From an uncultured Flavobacteriaceae bacterium (GTDB taxonomy: Bacteria > Bacteroidota > Bacteroidia > Flavobacteriales > Flavobacteriaceae): a DNA stretch of 64,000 bases. Below are positions 1-9,644 of this stretch, piece by piece; within the stretch, counting starts at the first letter, position 1; each line of letters opens with the position of its first letter. The translations under genes and the position numbers were made by a program. A model generated the notes under the pieces. That model was not told where the DNA came from, made no database searches, and saw nothing but the letters and a program-made list of their open reading frames with translations. The DNA is taken from positions 24,001 to 88,000 of the forward strand of contig CALSRG010000003.1 in NCBI GenBank assembly GCA_943788695.1, written 5' to 3'.

Positions 1-701
1 AGCGTGCTTCTGCACGCCATATCACTGCCGTGATGCCTTATTTCGGATGGGCAAGGCAAGATCGTAAAGATAAGCCTCGAGTGCCAATAGCGGCTAAACT
101 GGTCGCAAAAATGTTGGAAACAGCAGGTGCAACACGCATCATCACAATGGATTTACATGCTGATCAAATTCAAGGTTTTTTTGAAAAGCCCGTAGATCAT
201 CTCTTTGCATCAACCATATTCTTGCCATACGTTCAAAATTTAGGTCTGGATAATTTGACCATAGCATCGCCTGACATGGGAGGATCTAAGCGTGCTTATG
301 CTTATTCGAAAGCACTTGAAAGCGATGTGGTGATCTGCTACAAACAAAGAGAAAAAGCCAATCAGGTCACTTATATGGAACTGATTGGAGAAGTAACCGG
401 TAAAAATGTGATTTTGGTTGACGATATGGTTGATACAGCCGGTACGCTCACCAAAGCGGCAGACCTGATGATGGAACGCGGCGCATTGAGCGTTAGAGCC
501 ATCTGTACGCATCCAGTGCTGTCTGGTGATGCCTATGACCGCATTGAAAAATCAAAACTTGAAGAACTGATCGTAACTGATTCTATTCCTTTACGTCAGA
601 AAAGTAAAAAAATTAAAGTATTGAGCTGTGCCGATTTGTTTGCTGCCGTTATGTATAACGTGCATCATAACGAGTCGATCAGTTCAAAGTTCATCATGTA
701 A
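1..701 (+). CDS. prs: Ribose-phosphate pyrophosphokinase (PRPP synthetase), 5' end missing
   Basis: Makes PRPP from ribose-5-phosphate and ATP for nucleotide, histidine and tryptophan synthesis in the cytoplasm. The frame is open from base 3, where the codons read [20 protein letters not shown], the usual PRPP synthetase core after the first catalytic segment; the N-terminal third therefore lies left of the window. A GTG at 30 is an internal valine codon, not the start. The PRPP-binding loop [11 protein letters not shown] is encoded near 417-450, and SPDMGG near 268-285 is also typical. The C-terminus is complete. The L25 gene follows after 19 bases, so the two are probably cotranscribed, a common flavobacterial arrangement. 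Confidence 0.96.
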   Translation, partial: RASARHITAVMPYFGWARQDRKDKPRVPIAAKLVAKMLETAGATRIITMDLHADQIQGFFEKPVDHLFASTIFLPYVQNLGLDNLTIASPDMGGSKRAYAYSKALESDVVICYKQREKANQVTYMELIGEVTGKNVILVDDMVDTAGTLTKAADLMMERGALSVRAICTHPVLSGDAYDRIEKSKLEELIVTDSIPLRQKSKKIKVLSCADLFAAVMYNVHHNESISSKFIM

Positions 702-720
702 GTTTAATTTAAAAACAATT

Positions 721-1353
721 ATGAAATCAATTACAATCAATGGATCGAAAAGAGAAAGCGTAGGCAAGAAAGCAACTAAAGCCTTACGTAATGCTGGATC
801 GGTACCTTGCGTGTTATACGGAGGAGACCAACCCATACATTTCTCAGCACCTGAGTTGGCTTTTTCAAAACTGGTTTATACGCCTAACGCGCATACAGTT
901 GTAATTGCCTTTGACGACAACAGCGCTTTCAAAGCGGTGTTGCAAGACATTCAATTTCACCCAGTAACCGACAAAATTTTACACATCGACTTTTATCAAT
1001 TGTTTGATGATAAAATGGTAACAATGGACATCCCAGTCGTAATTGTTGGTAATTCTCCTGGTGTTAGAAATGGTGGTACGTTATTGCGTAACAAGCGTAA
1101 ATTAAGAATCAAAGCCCTTCCAGGAAACCTTCCTGATTTGATCGAAGCGGATATTTCTAAACTAAAAATTGGAAATAAATTATACATCACAGAATTATTT
1201 TCTGAAAACTATACATTTTTACATCCAGAAAACACTGTTGTTTGTTTAGTGAGAAGATCACGTGCATCAGTAAGTGTCGATGATGAGGAAGAAGAAGATG
1301 CTGACGGAGAAGATGGCGGATCAGATGCTCCTGAAGAAACTTCAGCGGAATAA
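721..1353 (+). CDS. rplY: 50S ribosomal protein L25/general stress protein Ctc
   Basis: Binds 5S rRNA in the large ribosomal subunit. The start at ATG 721 gives 210 residues beginning [18 protein letters not shown], the standard N-terminus; a longer frame reaching to 628 would run into prs and is not needed. It is the long CTC form: an L25 domain at about residues 5-90, a C-terminal beta domain at about 95-185, and a very acidic tail ([18 protein letters not shown]) of the sort usual in Bacteroidota. It follows prs by 19 bases and is closed by a strong terminator at 1380. Confidence 0.95.
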   Translation: MKSITINGSKRESVGKKATKALRNAGSVPCVLYGGDQPIHFSAPELAFSKLVYTPNAHTVVIAFDDNSAFKAVLQDIQFHPVTDKILHIDFYQLFDDKMVTMDIPVVIVGNSPGVRNGGTLLRNKRKLRIKALPGNLPDLIEADISKLKIGNKLYITELFSENYTFLHPENTVVCLVRRSRASVSVDDEEEEDADGEDGGSDAPEETSAE

Positions 1354-1379
1354 ATTCATTTTTCATTTAAGGATTTTAG

Positions 1380-1408
1380 AAAAGCATTCTTATTCGGAAT
1401 GCTTTTTT
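1380..1408 (+). terminator. Rho-independent terminator after L25
   Basis: A perfect 10-bp stem, AAAAGCATTC (1380-1389) with GAATGCTTTT (1397-1406), has a 7-base loop and runs into TTAATTTT. It closes the prs-L25 unit. Confidence 0.85.
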
Positions 1409-1415
1409 AATTTTG
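1408..1415 (+). promoter_or_regulatory. -7 box (TAATTTTG) for pth-ribF
   Basis: Matches the Bacteroidota -7 consensus TAnnTTTG. It lies on the tail of the L25 terminator, so terminator and promoter are nested. The expected transcript start is near 1419, just before the ATG at 1420. No clear -33 TTTG is seen. Confidence 0.5.
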
Positions 1416-1419
1416 CACC

Positions 1420-2040
1420 ATGGCATGGTTTAATCTTTTCAATAAAAAAAAGCAACCCACTATAAACCCCGAGATGAAAAAATTTCTCATTGTTGGACTT
1501 GGAAATATTGGTGAGGAGTATCACAACACCAGGCACAATGTGGGATTCAATATTGTCGATGCCATTGCGGAAAAACATGGTGCTACGTTTCAGTCAGCAC
1601 GTTTTGGTACTATGGCGCAAGTGCGACTCAAAGGCAGATTATTGATGTTGCTAAAACCAGACACCTATATGAATTTGAGCGGTAATGCAGTAGCTTATTG
1701 GATTAAAGCACAAAAAATTATTCCAGAGCACCTCCTCATTATAACCGACGACTTGCATTTGCCTTTTGGCACTATTCGTTTACGTCCTAAAGGCAGTCAT
1801 GCAGGTCATAATGGGCTGAAAAGCATTGAAGAAAAGCTAAATACGGCTCACTATAACCGCCTTAGATTTGGAATAGGATCAAATTATAATCCTAACCAGC
1901 AAGTGGATTTTGTACTCGGTTCATGGGCCGAAGAAGAGTATGGAAAAATACCGGAACGTATGAAAAAATGTGTAGGACTTTTGGAGACTTTTGTGCTTCA
2001 AGGGGTTCAAACAGCTATGAATCAATTCAATGGTAATTAA
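1420..2040 (+). CDS. pth: Peptidyl-tRNA hydrolase
   Basis: Releases peptides from stalled peptidyl-tRNAs so the tRNA can be reused. The core begins MKKFLIVGLGNIGEEY at the in-frame ATG at 1474 and carries the catalytic histidine motif NTRHNVGFNIVD, plus the DDLHLPFGTIRLRPKGSHAGHNG stretch split over the active-site cleft. From 1420 the protein is 206 residues with an 18-residue basic lead; short leads of this kind occur in flavobacterial Pth. From 1474 it would be 188. The -7 box ending at 1415 fits either a leaderless message starting at 1420 or a 55-base leader to 1474. ribF follows after 11 bases. Confidence 0.93.
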   Translation: MAWFNLFNKKKQPTINPEMKKFLIVGLGNIGEEYHNTRHNVGFNIVDAIAEKHGATFQSARFGTMAQVRLKGRLLMLLKPDTYMNLSGNAVAYWIKAQKIIPEHLLIITDDLHLPFGTIRLRPKGSHAGHNGLKSIEEKLNTAHYNRLRFGIGSNYNPNQQVDFVLGSWAEEEYGKIPERMKKCVGLLETFVLQGVQTAMNQFNGN

Positions 2041-2051
2041 CCATAATAGCC

Positions 2052-2975
2052 ATGCTTACATCTGATTCTTTTGATGCTCTAAAAAACAAACAGTCCGTCT
2101 TGACAATTGGCTCGTTCGACGGTGTTCATATCGGCCATCAAAAAATCATCAAACATCTCGTCAGCGTTGCTCATAAAAAGGGGCTTCAGTCAGTTGTGTT
2201 AACTTTTTTTCCGCATCCTAGAATGGTTCTCAATTCTAATGATGACATTAAACTATTAAATACTTTAGAAGAAAAGTCAAAATTGCTCGAGTCTTTCGGT
2301 GTGGATCATTTAATTGTCCTACCATTTACGAAGGAATTTTCGAATCAATCTGCTTCTGACTATGTGAAACATGTATTAGTAGACGGACTTCGTGTAGCGC
2401 ATTTGGTTGTTGGTTATGATCACCATTTTGGCAAAAATCGAGAGGCAAATGTCGATAACCTAATAACTTATGGGTCTAAGTATCATTTTGAGGTAGAACA
2501 AATTGATGCTCAGGATGTTGAATTGATTACTGTTAGCTCGTCAAAAATAAGAAAGGCCATCGAATCGGGAAAGGTGTCCTTAGCGTCACAGTATTTAGGC
2601 TACTACTACCACTTGAAAGGCACAGTAGTTCATGGTAAAGCCATTGGTCGCCAAATTGGATTTCCGACAGCAAATATTCAGTTAGAAAGTCACCTAAAAT
2701 TGGTTCCTAAAAATGGAGTATATGCCATAAGAACATTATTTTCTGGTGTTAATTATGATGGCATGATGAATATCGGCAATAATCCTACGGTTTCAGGGCA
2801 AGGAGTCAATATTGAAGTGCATTTTTTTGATTTTGACCGTGATTTGTACGGACAAACTATTGAAATTGATTGCATTGCGCGTCTCAGAGATGAGCACAAA
2901 TTTGATAGTTTAGAGGCCTTAGCCATGCAGCTAATAGATGATAAAACAACTGCTTTAAAAATGCTGAAGAAATAG
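2052..2975 (+). CDS. ribF: Bifunctional riboflavin kinase/FAD synthetase
   Basis: Converts riboflavin to FMN and FMN to FAD. The 307-residue length is normal. The N-terminal nucleotidyltransferase has GSFDGVHIGHQ at residues 20-30 and GYDHHFGKNR at 121-130. The C-terminal kinase domain has GRQIGFPTANI around 199-209 and a GVYAIR strand near 240. It ends in TAG, which shows that TAG is an ordinary stop codon here. It sits 11 bases after pth and 70 before serS, which has its own promoter box. Confidence 0.96.
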   Translation: MLTSDSFDALKNKQSVLTIGSFDGVHIGHQKIIKHLVSVAHKKGLQSVVLTFFPHPRMVLNSNDDIKLLNTLEEKSKLLESFGVDHLIVLPFTKEFSNQSASDYVKHVLVDGLRVAHLVVGYDHHFGKNREANVDNLITYGSKYHFEVEQIDAQDVELITVSSSKIRKAIESGKVSLASQYLGYYYHLKGTVVHGKAIGRQIGFPTANIQLESHLKLVPKNGVYAIRTLFSGVNYDGMMNIGNNPTVSGQGVNIEVHFFDFDRDLYGQTIEIDCIARLRDEHKFDSLEALAMQLIDDKTTALKMLKK

Positions 2976-3021
2976 TTGCATAAAGAAGTTGCCCAACACT
3001 TTATTTGATTGGTAGATTGTT

Positions 3022-3029
3022 TAATTTTG
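3022..3029 (+). promoter_or_regulatory. -7 box (TAATTTTG) for serS
   Basis: TAnnTTTG match 17 bases before the serS ATG; the expected transcript start is near 3033. No -33 TTTG at the proper spacing. Confidence 0.5.
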
Positions 3030-3045
3030 AATTTAAAGTCTTAAT

Positions 3046-4317
3046 ATGTTAGAAGTTAGTAAGATCAGAGATTATAAATCTGAAGTCGAGTTAGCACTTG
3101 ATAAAAGGAACCTTGATGCCAATCATGACTTGGAGAAGGTGATTCTGTTGGACGAAACACGACGTAAAACGCAAACGCAATTGGATAATTTATTGTCGGA
3201 ATCAAACCGTTTGTCAAAGGAAATTGGTGTGTTGTTTCAAACGGGAAAACAGCAAGAGGCCAATGATCTCAAAACCAAAACATCTGAATTTAAAGAACTT
3301 ACTAAAGAATTGAGTGAGCACCTAACTAAAATATCTAGTGAATTGCGTGAAACTTTGTTGTCGATTCCGAACATACCACATCGGTCTGTGAAAAAAGGAT
3401 TTTCAGCTGAAGATAATGAAGAAGTTTTTCAGGCTGGTAATATTCCAGTGTTACCAAATAATGCTCTGCCGCATTGGGATTTAGCACATAAGTTCAATCT
3501 AATTGATTTTGATCTGGGCAATAAAATTACGGGTGCTGGATTTCCAGTTTATAAAGGTAAAGGTGCCAGACTGCAACGTGCTTTAATTGCTTTTTTCTTA
3601 GATGAAAATACAGCTGCAGGCTATCAAGAAGTTCAAGTGCCACATTTGGTCAATACCGATTCTGCTATGGGAACAGGGCAGCTGCCAGATAAAGAAGGAC
3701 AAATGTATGAGGCAACTGCAGATGAGCTGTATTTGATTCCTACTGCAGAAGTTCCAATCACGAATATATTTAGAGATGTGTTGTTAGAGGCATCTGATTT
3801 ACCGCAAGCTTTAACAGGTTATACACCATGTTTTAGACGCGAAGCTGGAAGCTATGGCGCGCATGTTCGTGGCCTCAACCGATTGCATCAATTTGATAAA
3901 GTTGAAATTGTTAGGGTAGAGCACCCTGACAATTCTTATGCCGCTTTGGAAGAGATGGTAGAACATATTAAATCAATTTTAAAGAAGTTAGAGTTGCCAT
4001 ACCGTGTACTTCGTCTTTGTGGAGGTGATATGGGGTTTACATCTGCCCTAACTTATGATTTCGAAGTTTATTCAGCCGCTCAAGAAAGATGGCTTGAAAT
4101 TAGCTCAGTATCCAATTTTGAAACTTTTCAATCCAATAGATTGAAACTGCGTTTTAAAAATGAAGACGGTAAAAACCAGTTGGCACATACATTAAACGGT
4201 AGCTCATTGGCATTACCAAGGGTGTTGGCAGCTTTAATTGAGAACAATCAAACCGAAACAGGGATCAAGATACCTGAGTCCTTGGTCGCTTACACAGGAT
4301 TCGCGTCAATTGAGTAA
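3046..4317 (+). CDS. serS: Seryl-tRNA synthetase
   Basis: Class II aminoacyl-tRNA synthetase that charges tRNA-Ser (and tRNA-Sec where present). The 423-residue length is standard. Residues about 1-105 form the charged two-helix coiled-coil arm that grips the long variable arm of tRNA-Ser. Class II motif 2 is visible as CFRREAGSYGAHVRGLNR near residue 262, and motif 3 near the C-terminus as NGSSLALPRVLAALIEN. The start at 3046 gives the usual MLEVSKIRD N-terminus. It has its own promoter box. Confidence 0.97.
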   Translation: MLEVSKIRDYKSEVELALDKRNLDANHDLEKVILLDETRRKTQTQLDNLLSESNRLSKEIGVLFQTGKQQEANDLKTKTSEFKELTKELSEHLTKISSELRETLLSIPNIPHRSVKKGFSAEDNEEVFQAGNIPVLPNNALPHWDLAHKFNLIDFDLGNKITGAGFPVYKGKGARLQRALIAFFLDENTAAGYQEVQVPHLVNTDSAMGTGQLPDKEGQMYEATADELYLIPTAEVPITNIFRDVLLEASDLPQALTGYTPCFRREAGSYGAHVRGLNRLHQFDKVEIVRVEHPDNSYAALEEMVEHIKSILKKLELPYRVLRLCGGDMGFTSALTYDFEVYSAAQERWLEISSVSNFETFQSNRLKLRFKNEDGKNQLAHTLNGSSLALPRVLAALIENNQTETGIKIPESLVAYTGFASIE

Positions 4318-4431
4318 GGAGAATCACAGCAATTTGTTGTACTTTCCTCTGAATTATATAAAAGTGCTCTTACTGGTCATTAGAAAGCATTTTTTGATGT
4401 TAGTGTCAAATTTGGTTATTTTATTAATACG

Positions 4432-6210
4432 ATGAAAAGACTCTTTGGTCTTAGCGTGTTTTTGTTAGCTTTTTCTGTCTTTTCTCAACAGGCAGATTTA
4501 GCCCAAAATTATTTTGACCAAGCTGAGTACGGCAAGGCATTGTCCATTTATGAAAAATTATTTCATGAGAACCCAACGAATAACGGTTATCTCTTCCAAA
4601 TCATAACCATTCATCAACAGCTCGAAAATTATGAGTTTGCAGAAGCATTACTCATTAAAGCGAGTGCTCAACCAAATCCTCAGTTTTTTGTCGAATTGGG
4701 TTATAATTATGCCTTGAAAGGAGATCGAGAAATGGAACGACAGAACTATGAGCTGGCTCTACAAAAATTAAAAGAAAACCCAATCTATACAAATTATGTG
4801 GCCGATCGGTTTAGGCAACGTGGGCTTTTAGATTTTGCCATTCAAGCATTAGAACAAACTATTGTCATGCAACCTCAGCCGAGTTTTTTACTTCAACTGA
4901 CAAGATTTTATGGTGAAAAGGGGGAGGTGAATCTCTTTTTTCAGAAATATTTAGACTTGACACTGATCAATCCTGTGTATGTGAGCTATGCCAAGCGCGA
5001 TTTCTCCAAATATGTTGATGACAATGCTGAAAATGAAAACAATCTTCTCTTAAAAAAAATATTACTTCAAAGGCTTCAAGAGAAACCTGACATCATTTGG
5101 AATGACTTTTTAAGTTGGTTATTCATTCAGCAAAATGATTTTACTGCTGCCTTCATTCAAGAAAAAGCCATCTATGCCCGTCAACAGGTTTCTCTAAATC
5201 CGATATTTCAGTTGGCTGAATTATGTGAAGAAAACGATCAGTTAAACCTAGCAAAACAAATATATGCCTACCTCATTTCTCAAAGTGTTGAGAATAATAT
5301 GCGTTTGACAGCTGAAATTGGGTGGTTGGAAATTGAAGTTAAATTGATCAAGCCGAATGCATACGATACCATAGAGGCAAAATATAATGACCTTTTTTCA
5401 ATTTATAAACAAGGCACTGGATTGGCTGTTTTAGGTTTGTCCTACGCAAACTTTTTGATTGATTATCGAGTCAAGCCAAGTGAGGCGATGCAATTTCTTC
5501 AAGAACTCATGACTTCCCATTCATTTAAACCTTTTGAACTGGCTCAGATGCGGCTTTTGCGGGGTGATGCTTTTGTGGTCATGGAACGATTTAATGAAGC
5601 TCTAGTGGAGTACTCCAAAGTTCAAATCGATTTAAAAAACAGCACCTTAGCGCAAGAGGCACGTTTCAAAATCGCTCAAACAAGTTTTTTTAAGGGAGAT
5701 TTTGAGTGGGCAGCGTCTCAACTTAAAGTATTAAAATCATCGACCTCTCAAAGGATTGCAAATGATGCCTTAGCTTTAAAATTATTGATCTCTGATCACA
5801 CTCAAGAAGACAGTTTGCATTTGGCTCTTAAACAATATGCTAAAGCTGATTTGCTCAGGATTCAGGGAAAAGATATGGCGGCCATTGTATTGTTAGATTC
5901 TATTTTAAAAAACCATAAAACAGAAACTATAATAGCCCAGACATTACTCACTCAGGCAGGCCTGTATGCCAAGAACGAACAAGCAGCACTTGCAAGAAAT
6001 AACTACCTACAACTTCTTCAAAATTACCCTGACGGTTTGCTGGCGGCTGAAGCATGTTATGAGTTAGGCAAAATCTATCTTAGCAGTTTTGATGATAAGG
6101 AAAATGCGATGCAGTATTTTGAGAAGCTTGTGTTTGATTATCCGTCAAGCATCTTTTTTGTTGAAGCTAGAAGGCGATATAGGCAATTGAGAGGCGATGA
6201 TTTAAATTAA
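4432..6210 (+). CDS. Secreted tetratricopeptide-repeat protein
   Basis: A 592-residue protein with a 19-20-residue signal peptide ending FSVFSQ, followed by TPR-like helical pairs along the whole length (for example YFDQAEYGKALSIYEKL near the N-terminus, RLRGDAF-type helices mid-protein, and YELGKIYLSSFDDKENAMQY near the C-terminus). No enzyme motif is visible. The closing helices resemble those of YbgF/BamD-like envelope TPR proteins, so a scaffold role in the periplasm is likely but unproven. Only two bases separate it from the DUF4286 gene, so TPR-DUF4286-rsmA-mgtE-dehydrogenase looks like one transcription unit. No clear TAnnTTTG lies in the 114 bases after serS. Confidence 0.85.
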   Translation: MKRLFGLSVFLLAFSVFSQQADLAQNYFDQAEYGKALSIYEKLFHENPTNNGYLFQIITIHQQLENYEFAEALLIKASAQPNPQFFVELGYNYALKGDREMERQNYELALQKLKENPIYTNYVADRFRQRGLLDFAIQALEQTIVMQPQPSFLLQLTRFYGEKGEVNLFFQKYLDLTLINPVYVSYAKRDFSKYVDDNAENENNLLLKKILLQRLQEKPDIIWNDFLSWLFIQQNDFTAAFIQEKAIYARQQVSLNPIFQLAELCEENDQLNLAKQIYAYLISQSVENNMRLTAEIGWLEIEVKLIKPNAYDTIEAKYNDLFSIYKQGTGLAVLGLSYANFLIDYRVKPSEAMQFLQELMTSHSFKPFELAQMRLLRGDAFVVMERFNEALVEYSKVQIDLKNSTLAQEARFKIAQTSFFKGDFEWAASQLKVLKSSTSQRIANDALALKLLISDHTQEDSLHLALKQYAKADLLRIQGKDMAAIVLLDSILKNHKTETIIAQTLLTQAGLYAKNEQAALARNNYLQLLQNYPDGLLAAEACYELGKIYLSSFDDKENAMQYFEKLVFDYPSSIFFVEARRRYRQLRGDDLN

Positions 6211-6212
6211 CA

Positions 6213-6524
6213 ATGATGTATATATATAACGTAACCATTCATATCGAAGGACATGTGGAGTCTGACTGGCTACTATGGATAAAAAGTCATATTCCAGAAG
6301 TTTTGGCTACCAACAAGTTTAATAAGGCAACTTTATCGAGAGTCATTGGTCATGAAGAAGGTGGCGTCACTTATGCCATTCAGTATTGGGCCCAATCTAA
6401 GGATGATTTAGAATCCTATTACAAAGATTATGCGCCACAATTACAAAAAGATGGTGAAGCAAAATTTGGATCTGCCATGATCGGATTTCGAACAGAATTA
6501 CAGGTTTTAGAAGAATTCGAATGA
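6213..6524 (+). CDS. DUF4286 family protein
   Basis: Small cytoplasmic protein of 103 residues (102 if the second ATG at 6216 is used). The pattern YIYNVTIHIEGHVESDWLLW at the N-terminus and the later Y-ql-Y--A--GF region match DUF4286, a ferredoxin-fold-like family of unknown function found next to rsmA in many flavobacteria. Its stop overlaps the rsmA ATG (ATGA at 6521-6524), so translation of the two is probably coupled. Confidence 0.85.
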   Translation: MMYIYNVTIHIEGHVESDWLLWIKSHIPEVLATNKFNKATLSRVIGHEEGGVTYAIQYWAQSKDDLESYYKDYAPQLQKDGEAKFGSAMIGFRTELQVLEEFE

Positions 6525-7294
6525 GTGTAAGAGCAAAAAAGCACCTTGGGCAACATTTCTTAACCGATCAGACGGTCGCTCAAAATATTGCCAATTTAGT
6601 CAAGGACACATCCTCTGATATCATCTTAGAAATAGGGCCAGGAACAGGTGTGTTAACACAGTACTTAAATCATTTTGGATCAAAGCTGCATTTGGTTGAA
6701 ATTGACACAGAATCGGTAGACTATTTGAAAGTACATTATTTAGGTCTCAGCGATCGAATTATTGAAAAGGATATCTTAAAAATAAATTTATCTGAGCTAT
6801 TTCCAGATCAATCATTGACATTGGTAGGTAATTATCCTTACAACATATCTACTCAAATTGTATTTAAAATGCTTAGCTACAGAGATATGATTCCAGAAAT
6901 GGCAGGTATGTTTCAAAAAGAAGTTGCAGAAAGGATATGTGCACAGCCTGGGAGTAAAGTCTATGGAATTTTGTCTGTTTTGACCCAAGCGTTCTATGAA
7001 TGCCAATATGCCTTTACAGTGCCACCGCACGTTTTTAATCCCCCGCCTAGAGTTGAATCTGGGGTCATTTATCTTAAACGCAAGGTCAATTTTTCACTCA
7101 AATGTGATGAGATACTGTTTTTTAAAGTTGTAAAAACAGCCTTCCAGCAACGCCGAAAAACACTGCGAAACAGTTTAAAAACCTTTCAAATGAGTGACAA
7201 ATTGAAAGAAGATATTATCTTTGAAAAACGGCCCGAACAGTTGTCCGTAGAAGAGTTTATCGCACTAACTTTGCTGCTGCAAAGCGACATTTAA
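6521..7294 (+). CDS. rsmA: 16S rRNA (adenine1518/1519-N6)-dimethyltransferase
   Basis: Dimethylates two adjacent adenines in the 3' hairpin of 16S rRNA late in small-subunit assembly (KsgA). The 257-residue length is normal. SAM-binding motif I is EIGPGTG at residues 37-43, and the catalytic motif IV is NYPY at 104-107 (the family's N-[LIV]-P-Y). The N-terminal KKHLGQHFL is diagnostic and the C-terminal QQRRKTLRNSLK helix is typical. It starts inside the DUF4286 stop. Confidence 0.97.
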   Translation: MSVRAKKHLGQHFLTDQTVAQNIANLVKDTSSDIILEIGPGTGVLTQYLNHFGSKLHLVEIDTESVDYLKVHYLGLSDRIIEKDILKINLSELFPDQSLTLVGNYPYNISTQIVFKMLSYRDMIPEMAGMFQKEVAERICAQPGSKVYGILSVLTQAFYECQYAFTVPPHVFNPPPRVESGVIYLKRKVNFSLKCDEILFFKVVKTAFQQRRKTLRNSLKTFQMSDKLKEDIIFEKRPEQLSVEEFIALTLLLQSDI

Positions 7295-7307
7295 ATCCGA
7301 CTTGATA

Positions 7308-8681
7308 ATGTCAAGGGAAGAATACATCAGATTTCAGTTTTCTAAAGAACTCCTTGAGGAGGTTATCAACCTAATTGAGTCGGGTGATGACGCTGCTTTA
7401 CATGTCTATTTTAATGAGATACATCATGCTGATATTGCTGAAGTATTGGGTGAATTGAGTTTAGATCAGGCAACATATATTATAAAACTTTTGGATAGTG
7501 ACACCACGGCGGAGGTGCTCATGGAGCTTGATGACGACGATCGAGAAAAAATTCTTGAAAACTTTTCCGCTCAAGAAATCGCTGAGGAAATCGCTGAACT
7601 CGATACTGATGACGCTGCTGACATCATTGCTGAATTGTCTCTTGAACGACAACGGAATGTCATTTCTAAAATAGAGGACCCAGAACATAAAGCCGATATT
7701 CAAGAACTGTTGAATTATGATGAGGACTCGGCAGGTTCCCTGATGGCCAAAGAGTTGGTTAAGGTCAATGAAAACTGGACGGTGACCAGATGTGTGAAAG
7801 AAATGCGGTCTCAAGCTGAGTTCGTAACTAGAGTTCATTCTATTTATGTTGTTGATGATGCTGAAAAATTAATTGGTCGTTTGTCTTTAAAAGACCTCTT
7901 AGTAGCTAAGGCAAAAGATGAGATTAAGTCTATATTTATTCCAAAAGTCGATTTTGTCGAAGTGTCTGATTCTATTGAGGAAGTTTCCAGATTGATGCAA
8001 AAATATGATCTTGAAGCTATACCTGTTGTTGATAATGAAAAACGACTTCTTGGCCGTATTACAATTGACGATATTGTTGATGTCATTAAAGAAGAAGCTG
8101 AAAAAGATTACCAATTAGCTGCAGGTATCACTCAAGAAGTAGAGGCTGATGACAGCATTTTAGAATTGGTCAAGGCACGTTTACCGTGGCTCATTTTAGG
8201 ACTATTTGGCGGATTGGCTAGTGTTATCATTTTACAGGATTTTGAAGAAGTCATGTTATTGCCTAATATTAAAAGTTTGTTTTTCTTCACACCCCTAGTG
8301 GCGGCGATGGCGGGAAATGTTGGCGTTCAGTCAAGTGCAATTATTGTTCAGGGTTTGGCCAACGATGTTGTTAAGGGAAGCCTGGTCAATCGATTGTTGA
8401 AAGAAGTTGGTCTGAGTTTGATCAACGGATTTGCGCTCGGAACACTAGTCATTATTTTTGGCGCCATTCTCGACTTTGAGTTTCTCTTTAGTTTGACTGT
8501 TGCTGTATCTATGGTTTGCGTCATCATTGTAGCCGCTTTGATTGGTACATTTGTTCCAATTTTATTGCACCGTCGAGGAATTGATCCGGCCATAGCCACG
8601 GGACCGTTTATTACAACGAGTAATGATATTTTTGGCATCTTCTTGTTTTTTATGATCGCCAAATTGATTCTCAATTTCTAA
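7308..8681 (+). CDS. mgtE: Magnesium transporter MgtE
   Basis: Inner-membrane Mg2+ channel gated by cytosolic Mg2+. The ATG at 7308 gives 457 residues (a TTG six bases upstream is less likely). The N-terminal acidic helical MgtE_N domain covers about 1-125, a CBS pair about 130-255, and five membrane helices about 285-457. GNVGVQSSAIIVQGLA and the final TTSNDIFGIFLFF segment are pore-domain signatures. It lies 13 bases after rsmA, and its TAA overlaps the next ATG by one base (TAATG at 8679-8683). Confidence 0.96.
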   Translation: MSREEYIRFQFSKELLEEVINLIESGDDAALHVYFNEIHHADIAEVLGELSLDQATYIIKLLDSDTTAEVLMELDDDDREKILENFSAQEIAEEIAELDTDDAADIIAELSLERQRNVISKIEDPEHKADIQELLNYDEDSAGSLMAKELVKVNENWTVTRCVKEMRSQAEFVTRVHSIYVVDDAEKLIGRLSLKDLLVAKAKDEIKSIFIPKVDFVEVSDSIEEVSRLMQKYDLEAIPVVDNEKRLLGRITIDDIVDVIKEEAEKDYQLAAGITQEVEADDSILELVKARLPWLILGLFGGLASVIILQDFEEVMLLPNIKSLFFFTPLVAAMAGNVGVQSSAIIVQGLANDVVKGSLVNRLLKEVGLSLINGFALGTLVIIFGAILDFEFLFSLTVAVSMVCVIIVAALIGTFVPILLHRRGIDPAIATGPFITTSNDIFGIFLFFMIAKLILNF

Positions 8682-9619
8682 TGAAAATTCTTCACATAGA
8701 TAATAATCACCCAACACTAATCCAGGGTTTGCGTGATCTTGGTTGGGAGAACGTGGAGAATTTTACTGATTCAAAAAACCAAATTGAAAAAGTTATTCAC
8801 CTTTTCGACGGTCTTGTCGTTCGCAGTAGGTTCCCGATAGACACCTCTTTTCTTAAAAAAGCAAAACGTTTAAAATTCATTGCAAGGGTGGGTGCTGGTA
8901 TGGAAAATATTGATCTTGATCAAGCCAGAGTTCAAGGAATTCATTTGTTTTCAGCCCCTGAGGGTAATGCTACTGCTGTGGCCGAACACGCTTTAGGAAT
9001 GTTGTTGTCACTAACCAATCATATCCCAAGAGCCAATCAACAAGTGAAGTCAGGTATCTGGTTACGCGAACAGAATCGTGGCAACGAAATTTCAGGTAAA
9101 ACGGTTGGAATTATAGGATATGGAAATATGGGCAAAGCCTTTGCCTCTGTGCTTAGCGGTTTGAATGTTGAGGTCATTTTTTACGATATTCTTGATCATA
9201 TCGAAGACACTAATGCACGACAAGTTAGCTTGAAGGATTTGCAAAATAGAACAGACATTTTAAGTCTACATACTCCCGAAACCGAGAAAACTATTGGTAT
9301 GGTAAATTCTGCCTTCATAAATCAATTTTCAAAACCCTTTTGGTTGATTAATACTGCACGTGGTAAAGCGGTGGTTACGGAAGATTTGGTTGAAGCTTTG
9401 AAAAAGGGTCAAATTAAAGGGGCGGCTTTAGATGTTTTAGATTTTGAAAAATCTAGTTTTGAAACCCTTTTTCAAAATAACAATTTTCCAGAGGCTTTTT
9501 CGTATTTAACTCAATCTGATCGTGTAATCTTATCGCCACATATCGCTGGATGGACTTTTGAGAGTCATCAGAAATTGGCACAAGTACTTCTTTTTAAAAT
9601 AAAGGCTATTTTTACGTAA
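8681..9619 (+). CDS. D-3-phosphoglycerate dehydrogenase-like 2-hydroxyacid dehydrogenase
   Basis: NAD-dependent D-2-hydroxyacid dehydrogenase of 312 residues. The Rossmann motif GIIGYGNMG ends at residue 151. Catalytic Arg227 (NTARG), Glu256 and His287 (SPHIAGW) are all in place. GAGMENID near 71-78 and AEHALGMLLS near 101-110 are typical of the SerA branch. It lacks the C-terminal ACT domain of long SerA enzymes, so it is the short form widespread in Bacteroidota. The substrate is probably 3-phosphoglycerate, but other 2-hydroxyacids cannot be excluded from sequence. It overlaps mgtE by one base. Confidence 0.85.
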   Translation: MKILHIDNNHPTLIQGLRDLGWENVENFTDSKNQIEKVIHLFDGLVVRSRFPIDTSFLKKAKRLKFIARVGAGMENIDLDQARVQGIHLFSAPEGNATAVAEHALGMLLSLTNHIPRANQQVKSGIWLREQNRGNEISGKTVGIIGYGNMGKAFASVLSGLNVEVIFYDILDHIEDTNARQVSLKDLQNRTDILSLHTPETEKTIGMVNSAFINQFSKPFWLINTARGKAVVTEDLVEALKKGQIKGAALDVLDFEKSSFETLFQNNNFPEAFSYLTQSDRVILSPHIAGWTFESHQKLAQVLLFKIKAIFT

Positions 9620-9644
9620 TTATGAGCCCTTTAAACCAATAATC

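Noticed and set aside
628..720. N-terminal extension of L25 from 628
   Set aside because: It overlaps the conserved end of prs, and the L25 family begins at ATG 721.
7461..8674. Open frames of 70-125 codons on the minus strand inside mgtE
   Set aside because: They lie antisense to a fully conserved transporter and encode low-complexity, family-less sequence.
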